Both the position numbers and the translations under genes were made by a program. 64,000 nucleotides of DNA from a virus, in IMG/VR virus record IMGVR_UViG_3300026257_000002, positions 62,001 to 126,000 of that record; one strand, 5' to 3'. Below, piece after piece: positions 56,101-62,645 of the stretch. The notes under the pieces were generated by a model, which worked only from the letters and a program-made list of their open reading frames with translations, made no database searches and was not told where the DNA came from. The first letter of the stretch is position 1, and each line of letters starts with the position of its first letter.

Positions 56101-58979
56101 GCACCAGATTGGTGATTACCAGATTGATTCCATCCTCCACCATATCCACCAAAAGCTCCGCCACCGCCACCACCTGTACCACCATTAGCAGATGTACCAT
56201 TACCACCACTCCATCCCTGCGTGGAACCTACAGAGATGGAAGTTACAATTATATTTGAAGTAGTGCCGGGTGTTGCAGTATAAAATGTGTTTGCAGCAGC
56301 ACCGCCGCCTCCACCGCCTCCACCAGCGACTGCTAAAACTGTAGACCCCATACGAATAACTGTAGCAGATCCACCACCGCCTGCTGATGCATCAGTTCCC
56401 CAAGTTTCTTGGCCACCAGAAGTAGATCCACCAGGACCACCACTGTAATATCCATATCCTCCATAACCACCAGTATCGTTTCCCTGGCTTCCAGTACCAT
56501 TACCACCATTACCACCAACTTCAAGTGTTAAAGTTTGGCCACTAACGTTAGTAAGCACACCAGATATTTTCTGACCTTGACCACCCGTTCCACCATTCTG
56601 ACTGGAGAAACCAGAGCCTCCCTGCATTACTGAAGAATTACCACCATTACCACCCTTAGCACCATGAATAGTATATTTAACCGTAGAAATTCCAGCTGGG
56701 ATTTCTACCGTATTTGTACTGTTATATGTTTGATTAAATGTTGTCGCTGCAGCAGCTCCTGAAGCAACACCACCAGCGCCACCCGCACTTTGAGTACCAC
56801 CATCACCACCAGTGATAGACGCATCAAGATCATTTCCATCACCGGCTATTAATCCTCCACCAGCACCACCAGCAATATTGCATCCATAACCAGCAGATGG
56901 AGCTTGATCCACAGTAAGTGTTGACGGGAAAGATCTCCCAGGGCCCCAAATAATTCTTACGGCACCCTTTCCAGGAACTCCTCCATATCCACCTGCCGCC
57001 CATCCTCCACCTTCATTAGTTCCACCAGATCCGCCACCATAAGCACCACCATCACCACCCTCATGCCATCCTGATTGATCTCCATCTTCACCACCAGATC
57101 CACCATATCCACCATCTCCACCTGAACCAGTAGATGGAGCACCAGAACCATTATTACCCTGGCCATAAACGCCTACGCCGCCTCCACCGCCACCTTTACG
57201 TTTACCGGCATTTGTACCTGTGTTTGAGTGCCCTGCACCGCCGCCACCTCCACCTCCAGATCCAGCAGATCCAAAAAGTGTGGAAGCATTGCCACCATTG
57301 CCGCTATATCCACCAGCACCGCCGCCTCCGCCGCCCCAATTCGTCGCACTGCTTCCAGTACCACCACTACCGCCGCCGTTGCCAACATAACTTCCACCAG
57401 TCGCTCCATTCCAACCATTTACACCACCACCACCTTTTACAGTGCTGGTATTGATGAAATAAGAGTCTCCTCCATTCGCACCACCTGCTTGTCCTGGAGA
57501 ACCTACGACAACCAAATATGTTTGTCCTGGTATTACTGAAATATTATTTTTCCAACCAAGACCGCCGCCGCCACCTCCGGCACCGCCGCCACGACCACCA
57601 GCACCAACACAAACAACACAACATGAAATTACACCAGCAGGTACTGTCCAACTATGATATCCAGGAGTATCATATAACTCTTGTCCTTCTGAACTACCAA
57701 AAGCTCCACCAGTACCACCACCAGCACCACCTGCAATAGCAAGAGCCTTTGATTGAGATAAGATATTACCTTCAAATATACCAGCATATCCACCGCCTGC
57801 TTCAGCAGAACTTCCACTAGTGGAAGATGTGGTAAAACCTTTACCACCATTCAATACCACAAAAACACTTTCAGTTGGTAAAATAGGAACACCTGCTTTT
57901 GTGTAACCACCCTTACTAGCACATGCTCCTTGCCCCCATAGGTCAGAAAGAAATCTAGTTCTTCTGCTGTCTAATGAAGTAACTGTGTATGAATTACTGG
58001 ATGCCGGATCTAGAATTAATGCTCCATCTCGCTCAAGACTCCAAAATTCTGTAGTCTTAGCAATACCATCAATAGTAACTTGATAAATGGGGGGAACTAC
58101 TCTAAAATCAGCACCATCAACAATCAATGTAACAATAGATGAGGTTATAGTGTTTGCAAGAGGATTAGTTAAGACACATCTATACTGATCACCATTATCC
58201 TCATATGTATCCAATACTGACGTAGTAAAAGTTGCAGTATATCTAGCATCTACACCGGTTCCCGAAACATATACCATGACACCATTTGCATCAACAATAT
58301 CCTCCCAACTATTAGTATTATTTTCTTTTATTTGCCACTGATAATTAATTACATCACTACTAATTGCTGCAACAAGATCTAAAGTAATTGTATTACCAGC
58401 AACAGCAGGAGATGTTAATGCAGGTTGTGTTGTAATAGCAATTGCTCTACGAACCTCAATTAAAAATTCACCAGTATATTGAGGAGCGTTTACTACAGTT
58501 GCACCATGAGTAATTTCACAACGATATGAATCACCATCATCATTCGCAACACTCATCCCTGCTGGAATTGAATATGTTGTAGAGTTTGCACCAGCAATAT
58601 CAACCCAACTATTAGTTCCTGAATCTTTGAGCTGCCATTGATATTGCAATAATAAAGGATCTGCTATATTAGTGCCAGCAGTTATTGTTAGAACATAGTC
58701 AAGTATTGTTGGTTCCTCTAATTGAATGATAGTATTTTCAGTTGGAGTAACATTATTAATGACTGGTACTAAATCTTCAAGACTAGTGGATCCACCTCCA
58801 TCACCTCCACTAGGAGGATTTTCAGGATCAGAAATATTAACAGTTGATGGTCCACTACCTGATTGCATCAATGCGATATCAGTTTCAGTTACTACATACC
58901 AATCAGCAGGAGATACCTGACGTTCTTTGCCGTCTTTCGGGATATATTGAACATGATTGCTAAATGGTTGTATTCTCAT
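53136..58979 (-). CDS. Ig-like and glycine-rich tail adhesin (1947 aa)
   Basis: A 1947-residue protein between the PAAR-like tip and gp25. The N-terminal 70 residues (MRIQPFSNHVQYIPKDGKER) are likely an attachment domain. Two Ig-like domains follow at about 85-175 and 180-290, each with a YQWQ strand and a closing YRC; a third appears near 1370-1460. Most of the rest is at least five glycine-rich modules, with repeats of GLGWKNNISVIPGQTY, SYFINTSTVKGGGG and GAVRIIWGPGRSFPSTLT. The glycine runs resemble the polyglycine-II sandwich of T-even gp38-type adhesins, suggesting receptor binding. The start overlaps the PAAR gene stop by 4 bp (ATGA). Confidence 0.78.
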   Translation of the reverse strand: MRIQPFSNHVQYIPKDGKERQVSPADWYVVTETDIALMQSGSGPSTVNISDPENPPSGGDGGGSTSLEDLVPVINNVTPTENTIIQLEEPTILDYVLTITAGTNIADPLLLQYQWQLKDSGTNSWVDIAGANSTTYSIPAGMSVANDDGDSYRCEITHGATVVNAPQYTGEFLIEVRRAIAITTQPALTSPAVAGNTITLDLVAAISSDVINYQWQIKENNTNSWEDIVDANGVMVYVSGTGVDARYTATFTTSVLDTYEDNGDQYRCVLTNPLANTITSSIVTLIVDGADFRVVPPIYQVTIDGIAKTTEFWSLERDGALILDPASSNSYTVTSLDSRRTRFLSDLWGQGACASKGGYTKAGVPILPTESVFVVLNGGKGFTTSSTSGSSAEAGGGYAGIFEGNILSQSKALAIAGGAGGGTGGAFGSSEGQELYDTPGYHSWTVPAGVISCCVVCVGAGGRGGGAGGGGGGLGWKNNISVIPGQTYLVVVGSPGQAGGANGGDSYFINTSTVKGGGGVNGWNGATGGSYVGNGGGSGGTGSSATNWGGGGGGAGGYSGNGGNASTLFGSAGSGGGGGGGAGHSNTGTNAGKRKGGGGGGVGVYGQGNNGSGAPSTGSGGDGGYGGSGGEDGDQSGWHEGGDGGAYGGGSGGTNEGGGWAAGGYGGVPGKGAVRIIWGPGRSFPSTLTVDQAPSAGYGCNIAGGAGGGLIAGDGNDLDASITGGDGGTQSAGGAGGVASGAAAATTFNQTYNSTNTVEIPAGISTVKYTIHGAKGGNGGNSSVMQGGSGFSSQNGGTGGQGQKISGVLTNVSGQTLTLEVGGNGGNGTGSQGNDTGGYGGYGYYSGGPGGSTSGGQETWGTDASAGGGGSATVIRMGSTVLAVAGGGGGGGGAAANTFYTATPGTTSNIIVTSISVGSTQGWSGGNGTSANGGTGGGGGGAFGGYGGGWNQSGNHQSGAGGGGGGGYYNQEYHATSDLETSTSNTPYITIEYEIMGEHGQDGTALIGGDGGGFVNAVGQSNFLSPGTHYWTCPNSVYRVSAVCIGGGGHGWGNTTNSITPGGGGGLGWKNDIMVVPGQTYTIVVGAAGYGGGDSYFIDTSTVKGGGGYGLGGAGGFVGDGGGNGGQGIGVWGGGGAGGYTGDGGQGGYSTFSNYPTAGSGGGGSGGGGISFPAAGGGGVGIYGKGADGAAGGLNLNGGSGGSGGSGGGSGGSDGGGNGGIYGGGAGVGSTDKPGGYGGNGAVRLIWGKGRSYPSTLTTDQTTVTVTTSGGTSGAGGGGGYWGGGGAASGSSGSSAGGGGSGYVASTVNGTTGSFANETHLNRGTAGEESQNSRVVINPTYIEITSNPESSLVNDGDTITFSVSALVVNGDGDPVTFQWQKKISGIWTDIAGAISATYTTPTLTIANTNEFYRCVLSNQYCADKNSEEVITLVAAPLETDFVITNPGSTNIPIPSSASEFTFKIWGAGGSGVGEGFPVRGGSGGFAMGTISIPDSNTNAITVFVGATGLGSPSGMSGYGAGRGGQRSEMIFGNNVVYVGGGGGTGQAGNGGFGGGASRVGGAGDGTFSPGGGGTLGGPGQGNGVPTSGRNGGGAGGGFPYNTGNRGGGGGSGYWGGGGGGGGNGTTGQSGGGGGGSGYIVANVTNYNTSDGSKGSHPYTPAPYSTDPDYVTGHGGSGENGLAVIKFLLEDQLVMTGLTSSTTSDISTLSSTLTLTENVLLSPLDGDYDVVVKCRGGSPSGTGAYVQGTIRMTSGNIYRLYYDSDYAAVFFGTNNIGNKCIMLGAQGGAQGNGVYGGVGAGGNAGYPSGNAGSNLNASGGGGGGTTSGYRSGSGGGGGYPGASDGYTGSWGGNGGFLSRGHGGNGVDGSGGKGGMGYYGGGGGGGGWDLEYNAGGEFGGGGGGGSSYYGGLPKPSINSYSPAEVIVSNPSAGNESGGVQIQIISVTAV

Positions 58980-59287
58980 GCCAAGTAAACCGTTTTTGCT
59001 CCATGGAGTAAAGGAAACGATCCAGTAATACCTAATGCTAGATCACCAATTCTTAATGCTGCCTTACCTTGAACGAATACTTTAGGTGATCCTACAATAA
59101 CCCTTGCTATATGTGTTTTACAGCATTTGGGACATGGAACTATTTCTTGATAAGGTATAGTCTTATCACCTATAGTAGCATTTGCCATCTGCATTGAAAA
59201 GACCGTAGGAGCTCCTTCACCCTGTATTGGTGTGTTGCAACGATTAATATATACTTTTCCTATCGTACCTGCAGATCTTAATGCCAT
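58976..59287 (-). CDS. PAAR-like spike-tip protein, T4 gp5.4-like
   Basis: A 103-residue protein that fits a PAAR-type tip sharpening the central tail spike. The GSPKVFVQGKAALRIGDLAL segment has the PAAR pattern G.P.V...G.PA.R.GD. Cysteines at 17, 52, 55 and 56 and histidines at 59 and 95 could bind a metal ion; known PAAR tips use three His and one Cys. T4 gp5.4 is about 97 aa and also lies between gene 5 and gene 6. A TAGGAA Shine-Dalgarno lies 5 nt before the ATG. The stop overlaps the start of the 1947-aa adhesin. Confidence 0.78.
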   Translation of the reverse strand: MALRSAGTIGKVYINRCNTPIQGEGAPTVFSMQMANATIGDKTIPYQEIVPCPKCCKTHIARVIVGSPKVFVQGKAALRIGDLALGITGSFPLLHGAKTVYLA

Positions 59288-59294
59288 TATATTC

Positions 59295-60425
59295 CTATGG
59301 TAATGTATCTACTTTAATCTTATATTGCGTAAAATTACTTGTTTCAATTTGTTGATTATATAGGTTTTGTTCTGGTGTTAATTCTTTATCTTCTACTTTC
59401 ACTACAGTAGGTGATGTGACTTCAATATCAGTTGTGGGGAATGTTTGACCAAGACGTTCATTTTGTTCATCCTGTGATCTTTGTCTTTCATTTAGAATTT
59501 CTTCTAAGATCTTAGGCCAATCACCAGTATTATTATTAATTACCTGAGTAATTGTATGAACATCAGTTCCAGTCTGAGTAGCACTACTATATCCCATTCT
59601 TTCTAAAATCTTGTCCTGATTATCTGAATTAATAAATCCTGCCCATATTCCAAAACTTATATGAAGTTGCCAATCTACTTCAATCTGAAATGTAAGTGTG
59701 GTATCTTCTCGCTGATCAGGAATAAATTTATATAAATTATCGAACTTATCTGGTAATTCGTAAAGACTGTTTACTTCAAACGTTTGAGATGTGTAATCTT
59801 TATTTCCATAAGTATTGGGATCTTCATCAAGATATCCGAATTCATTATAGCAAAACACACCACCATTATAAGAACCTTGAATACTTAATGTGTTCCAATC
59901 AGGTACAGTAAATGTAGCTGCATCTGTTACTCCATCTGCATCTACACTAGTAATAAACGAAAAAGCAATATTACCTGCAGGTGTTGGATTTTGCACAAAA
60001 GCAACCCCACTACCTCTTCCATCTGCTTTAGAAAGCACGTCACGATTAAACCAATCACCTCTCTCATTCTGTGCAATACCATCACCATTAGGACCACCAG
60101 TATCCACCCACCTCATCTCGGTAGGAATACGAGCAACATGGATACCCACATATGCGCCGGAAGGTCTAGAACTGCTAGAACCATACCTATAACCTCTAGT
60201 ATTATAGTTTGAACGGTTATTATACTTGATACCATTTCTTCCTGCTCCAGTCGTTTGTGTTGGGGGTGCTGCAACTTCTGCAGATGTTGACTTAACTTCA
60301 AAATTAAAACTATTATATAAATCTACATCAGGTAATATCGGTGATTCTGCACCACTTAGATAATCGTAATTATCTGTAGATCCAGGAAGACCATTATATT
60401 TACTATAAACTATGGTGTATGACAT
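59295..60425 (-). CDS. Unknown structural protein in the gp5 (hub) position
   Basis: A 376-residue protein starting MSYTIVYSKYNGLPGSTDNY. A Ser/Arg/Tyr-rich, Gly-rich part (about 62-95) precedes a beta-rich core (TLSIQGSYNGGVFCYNEFGY, TLTFQIEVDWQLHISFGIWA) and a Gln/Glu helical C-terminus (ILEEILNERQRSQDEQNERL). I see no lysozyme motif and no OB-fold or triplet beta-helix repeat of T4 gp5. Its place directly upstream of the PAAR gene suggests a spike or hub-associated protein. It overlaps the preceding 65-aa gene by 16 bp. Function uncertain. Confidence 0.65.
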   Translation of the reverse strand: MSYTIVYSKYNGLPGSTDNYDYLSGAESPILPDVDLYNSFNFEVKSTSAEVAAPPTQTTGAGRNGIKYNNRSNYNTRGYRYGSSSSRPSGAYVGIHVARIPTEMRWVDTGGPNGDGIAQNERGDWFNRDVLSKADGRGSGVAFVQNPTPAGNIAFSFITSVDADGVTDAATFTVPDWNTLSIQGSYNGGVFCYNEFGYLDEDPNTYGNKDYTSQTFEVNSLYELPDKFDNLYKFIPDQREDTTLTFQIEVDWQLHISFGIWAGFINSDNQDKILERMGYSSATQTGTDVHTITQVINNNTGDWPKILEEILNERQRSQDEQNERLGQTFPTTDIEVTSPTVVKVEDKELTPEQNLYNQQIETSNFTQYKIKVDTLP

Positions 60426-60607
60426 TTGGTTTCAAGTTCTGCTACCTTATTATGAAGATAATCTAATGTATCAGTTAATGTTTCATAATCTTCACTTTCA
60501 GGGCGTTTATAACGCAACTCTGGGTTGCACAATTGTGATACAACTACTTCAAGATTATTTATGCGCTCAAGCACGTCCTCAAAGTCAAACCATTCTTCAT
60601 TTGCCAT
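60410..60607 (-). CDS. Small acidic coiled-coil protein
   Basis: A 65-residue acidic ORF (MANEEWFDFEDVLERINNLE, then YLHNKVAELETKC). Two short helices with heptad spacing suggest a small coiled coil. No family recognised. It overlaps the 60-aa gene by 11 bp and the 376-aa gene by 16 bp, in a chain of coupled ORFs. A CATAAATA late-type motif at 60556-60563 lies inside it and could serve the 376-aa gene. Confidence 0.65.
   Translation of the reverse strand: MANEEWFDFEDVLERINNLEVVVSQLCNPELRYKRPESEDYETLTDTLDYLHNKVAELETKCHTP
60556..60563 (-). promoter_or_regulatory. Possible late promoter (CATAAATA)
   Basis: A NATAAATA match inside the 65-aa ORF, about 130 nt ahead of the 376-aa gene. It is the only late-type motif found upstream of the spike genes. 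May be chance. Confidence 0.3.
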
Positions 60608-60779
60608 AAACTTCTCCTCGCTTTATAATATCATTGCACCAGTACGTTGCTTCTTTCTTTGTTTTCCATTGTTTTGCTTTATCTAATTCCCCCCAAACCC
60701 TATCATTATGATAATACATCCATTCACTGTTAATATAACGTGAAGAATTCTTTTCTCTTACATACCATTTTTTAGCCAT
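60597..60779 (-). CDS. Small Trp/Lys-rich protein (60 aa)
   Basis: A 60-residue basic, aromatic ORF: MAKKWYVREKNSSRYINSEW, then KAKQWKTKKEATYWCNDIIK. The pattern of a conserved W-Y-V start and an AKQWKTK..A.YW.N helix is a plausible small fold found in phages, but I cannot name the family. It overlaps the 48-aa ORF upstream by 8 bp and the 65-aa ORF downstream by 11 bp. Confidence 0.65.
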   Translation of the reverse strand: MAKKWYVREKNSSRYINSEWMYYHNDRVWGELDKAKQWKTKKEATYWCNDIIKRGEVYGK

Positions 60780-60918
60780 AGTACTTTACCTTTATTTCAT
60801 CTGTAGTTATATTTAACGATTCTACTTCCGGTATAATAGTTTCAATGTAATCCATTGCATCCTCATAATTTTCAAAGATCATTTCCTTATTATCTTTAAC
60901 CTGTACTCCTACTTTCAT
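60772..60918 (-). CDS. Small protein (48 aa) with duplicated start region
   Basis: A 48-residue acidic ORF starting MKVGVQVKDNKEMIFENYED. The first six codons and the upstream TAGGAG Shine-Dalgarno belong to the 32-bp direct repeat shared with the UvsX fragment start. Its start overlaps that fragment's stop by 4 bp (ATGA), and its stop overlaps the 60-aa ORF by 8 bp. No family recognised. Confidence 0.6.
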   Translation of the reverse strand: MKVGVQVKDNKEMIFENYEDAMDYIETIIPEVESLNITTDEIKVKYYG

Positions 60919-60933
60919 ACTAATCTCCTATTA
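60902..60933. repeat. Direct repeat, copy B (32 bp), downstream end of UvsX fragment
   Basis: Matches 61180-61211 at 30 of 32 positions, same orientation, 278 bp apart. It contains the stop, Shine-Dalgarno, start codon and first codons at the UvsX fragment/48-aa ORF junction. Confidence 0.93.
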
Positions 60934-61196
60934 ATGCTAGACTCAGTATCAAAGTAGAGCACACTAGCGAACGGGTTATTATCAAGAAAATTTCTGACAA
61001 CAGCGAGACTGAAGTATATCTTTCCAGTGCCACTTTCTCCAGCAATGGCATTAATGCTATTACTACTGAAGCCCCCAAATATACTGCCTGAACACAACCC
61101 ATTAAAGATACAACTTCCTGTATCAATGGATTCTTCGACAGAACTAATCTCATCTGCCAACTTCGCGAAGTCTTCAATTTGTACTCCTACTTTCAT
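60915..61196 (-). pseudogene. uvsX: Truncated UvsX/RecA-like recombinase fragment
   Basis: A 93-residue ORF. Residues 23-86 match the ATPase start of cyanophage UvsX: SIDTGSCIFNGLCSGSIFGG, then INAIAGESGTGKIYFSLAV and VLYFDTESSINRR. The Walker A motif (G53 to K59) is followed by Ile60 where RecA proteins need Thr or Ser. The presumed catalytic Glu85 is present, but Walker B, the DNA-binding loops and the rest (about 250 residues) are missing. An intact UvsX does strand exchange in recombination-dependent replication; this fragment cannot do so. It is open, ATGA-coupled on both sides and bracketed by 32-bp direct repeats. It could be a decaying copy or a small exapted protein. Confidence 0.75.
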
Positions 61197-61211
61197 ATTA
61201 ATCCCCTATTA
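61180..61211. repeat. Direct repeat, copy A (32 bp), upstream end of UvsX fragment
   Basis: Matches 60902-60933 at 30 of 32 positions. It spans the glutaredoxin stop, Shine-Dalgarno, ATGA overlap and the first codons of the UvsX fragment. Confidence 0.93.
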
Positions 61212-61429
61212 CGAAGATGGACAATAGTTTCATTTGCTCCACCAAGTACTTGATCATCATTCATTACTCTTGGAAATGATGCACCATACCCAAACTTCTT
61301 AATGAAATCTTCCTTCGTGAAATTACGATCTAACATTAATTCAATATAATTCTCTCCTATTGTTGTTAAAACTTTCTTGATATTAGCACAATAAGGACAA
61401 TTTTTCTTACTATAAATTGTATATGACAT
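61193..61429 (-). CDS. Glutaredoxin
   Basis: A 78-residue glutaredoxin with the CPYC active site (Cys11, Cys14), the cis-Pro segment ASFPRV and the GGANETI glutathione-site turn. Short glutaredoxins of this type (T4 nrdC-like) in phages donate electrons to ribonucleotide reductase for dNTP supply. Unlike many relatives there is no extra Cys after the GG (Ala instead). Its last codons and stop lie in the 32-bp direct repeat, and its stop overlaps the start of the UvsX fragment by 4 bp. Confidence 0.9.
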   Translation of the reverse strand: MSYTIYSKKNCPYCANIKKVLTTIGENYIELMLDRNFTKEDFIKKFGYGASFPRVMNDDQVLGGANETIVHLRNRGLI

Positions 61430-61449
61430 TTTTTACTTAGGGTGAACTA

Positions 61450-61617
61450 CTATTCTACATCAAGTTCATATTGCTCGTCAAGCTTTCGCTGCACACCAAA
61501 CAATACTTCCTCATACTCACCACTGTCATATTCATCAGCATTTTCTACTGCAATCTCTAATGCGTTTAAAATCACATCCATTTCATGCTCTGATAGATCT
61601 ATATGAATATTTTCCAT
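61450..61617 (-). CDS. Small acidic hypothetical protein (55 aa)
   Basis: A 55-residue acidic helical ORF: MENIHIDLSEHEMDVILNAL, then EIAVENADEYDSGEYEEVLF and GVQRKLDEQYELD. The pattern of an N-terminal L..hE...IL.AL helix and a later LF.KL helix is common for tiny phage proteins. No function can be named. It is the first ORF of the minus-strand chain leading through glutaredoxin and is separated from the plus-strand genes by about 110 bp. Confidence 0.65.
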   Translation of the reverse strand: MENIHIDLSEHEMDVILNALEIAVENADEYDSGEYEEVLFGVQRKLDEQYELDVE

Positions 61618-61735
61618 AACTACTTCGTTTTATTTTTTTTATATAGTCTTCTTCATACTTAAAGCTCGAGCGTATAAGACTTTCTGAAATATTCCCAAGT
61701 ATAGATACATTATTGTTATTATGCATATTACTATT
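61618..61735. other. Divergent intergenic region
   Basis: A 118-bp AT-rich gap between the leftward chain ending at 61617 and the rightward small-gene cluster. TATATA (minus) and TATAAG (plus) -10-like hexamers are visible, but neither has a convincing -35. No RNA gene or hairpin of note is seen. Confidence 0.4.
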
Positions 61736-61942
61736 ATGAAGTTTATTCTTCCTGTATTGGTGGCAATGATACTACTGGTCCCACAACCAGCAGATGCATG
61801 GAACCAAAGGAAACGAAATGTATGGGCGGATTTTGGAACTAGCATAGCATTTCCTTTGGTCTTTACTATTATCCTGTGTGGTGGATTACACTATACTTGG
61901 CCCGTTAACTATAAGGGAAATGGGGGTAGCAGACGAACTTAA
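61736..61942 (+). CDS. Small membrane protein with signal-like N-terminus
   Basis: A 68-residue ORF. An ATG at 61721 would add five residues, but MKFILPVLVAMILLVPQPAD followed by A-W looks like a complete secretion signal with an AxA-type end, so the inner ATG is preferred. A second hydrophobic stretch, FGTSIAFPLVFTIILCGG, could span the membrane. No family recognised. It opens the plus-strand cluster of small genes, several of which are membrane proteins. Confidence 0.6.
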   Translation: MKFILPVLVAMILLVPQPADAWNQRKRNVWADFGTSIAFPLVFTIILCGGLHYTWPVNYKGNGGSRRT

Positions 61943-61943
61943 T

Positions 61944-62165
61944 ATGATGGAATGGCCACCATATAGTTCTACATACTTTGTGAAGGACATCCCTTCTAGA
62001 CCCGTGAAAAATATTAAATGGTCAGCATATATTTTATTAGAATCAAATCGATTAACTAAAGTAGAATTTATTTGTGAATCTAATTTAAAACAAGATGCCG
62101 AGCAGAGATGTAAGGCACTTTATGGTGTATCTGATGTACGACAATTAAAAAGAGAATGGAATTAA
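61944..62165 (+). CDS. Hypothetical protein (about 73 aa)
   Basis: An ORF starting MMEWPPYSSTYFVKDIPSRP and ending VSDVRQLKREWN. Longer starts in the same frame (GTG at 61878, ATG at 61920) overlap the upstream membrane protein and lack a spaced ribosome binding site, so the ATG 2 bp after its stop is preferred. It contains LTKVEFICESNLKQDAEQRC, a beta-alpha unit. Function unknown. Confidence 0.6.
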   Translation: MMEWPPYSSTYFVKDIPSRPVKNIKWSAYILLESNRLTKVEFICESNLKQDAEQRCKALYGVSDVRQLKREWN

Positions 62166-62329
62166 ATAATAAAAATCCTCTTAGTCCAGTGAAGCTGGTA
62201 AGAGAAACTTACTCTCACTGGTTACAAAAGAATATAACTGAGGTACAGGTACAGTTTAAGAATGAGGAACCTGCATGGATTCCTTATGATACATTACTAG
62301 CAGTGCAGGAAGCTAAAAAATGGAATTAA
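62156..62329 (+). CDS. Small protein (57 aa) sharing its start motif with nifU-like gene
   Basis: A 57-residue ORF, MELNNKNPLSPVKLVRETYS, then HWLQKNITEVQVQFKNEEPA and WIPYDTLLAVQEAKKWN. It overlaps the previous gene by 10 bp and the NifU-like gene by 10 bp. Its first codons (ATGGAATTAAAT) are identical to those of the NifU-like gene. No family recognised. Confidence 0.6.
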   Translation: MELNNKNPLSPVKLVRETYSHWLQKNITEVQVQFKNEEPAWIPYDTLLAVQEAKKWN

Positions 62330-62562
62330 ATGCTAAGAATGTTATAGAAGTACTTAATGAACTTCTACCTTATATTGAAGCAGATGGCGGATTCTTAGAG
62401 TTTGTTGAGATAGACTACACCGGAGAAGGTGGAGTAGTAAAGGTCAGACTAGGTGGTGCATGTTCTACCTGTGCTATGAGTTCTCAGACTCTTAAGATGG
62501 GTATAGAGAGGAAATTGATGATGGAAATACCTGAAGTAAAAGAAGTTGTTCAGGTTCTCTAA
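62320..62562 (+). CDS. NifU-like C-terminal domain (Nfu-type Fe-S scaffold)
   Basis: An 80-residue Nfu domain. The family features are all visible: the N-terminal helix NVIEVLNELLPYIEADGGFL, the beta strand GGVVKVRLGGACSTCAMSSQ with the cluster-binding Cys48-x2-Cys51, and TLKMGIERKLMMEIPEVKEV. Such domains assemble and hand over 4Fe-4S clusters. In cyanobacteria Nfu matures photosystem I and other Fe-S proteins. A phage copy could keep the host's Fe-S supply running during infection; that role is inference. It lies in the plus-strand small-gene cluster, overlapping the 57-aa ORF. Confidence 0.92.
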   Translation: MELNAKNVIEVLNELLPYIEADGGFLEFVEIDYTGEGGVVKVRLGGACSTCAMSSQTLKMGIERKLMMEIPEVKEVVQVL

Positions 62563-62645
62563 CACTGTTATGAAACACTCATAATACTAGTTAATAATAC
62601 CTACTATCAAAATAAATATTAGTGTTGCGTTGGGATTGAAAGATC

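Noticed and set aside
53425-57739. Pro/His/Arg-rich plus-strand open frames opposite the glycine-rich adhesin (for example 53425-53628 and 57134-57454)
   Set aside because: They are the complement of glycine codon runs (GGN gives NCC), have no ribosome sites and lie antisense to a clear long gene.
60915-61196. Calling an active UvsX recombinase
   Set aside because: Two thirds of the protein are missing and the Walker A Thr/Ser is Ile; only a fragment is present.
61878-61943. GTG-started N-terminal extension of the ORF ending at 62165
   Set aside because: It overlaps the end of the upstream membrane protein and has no Shine-Dalgarno; the ATG at 61944 is better placed.
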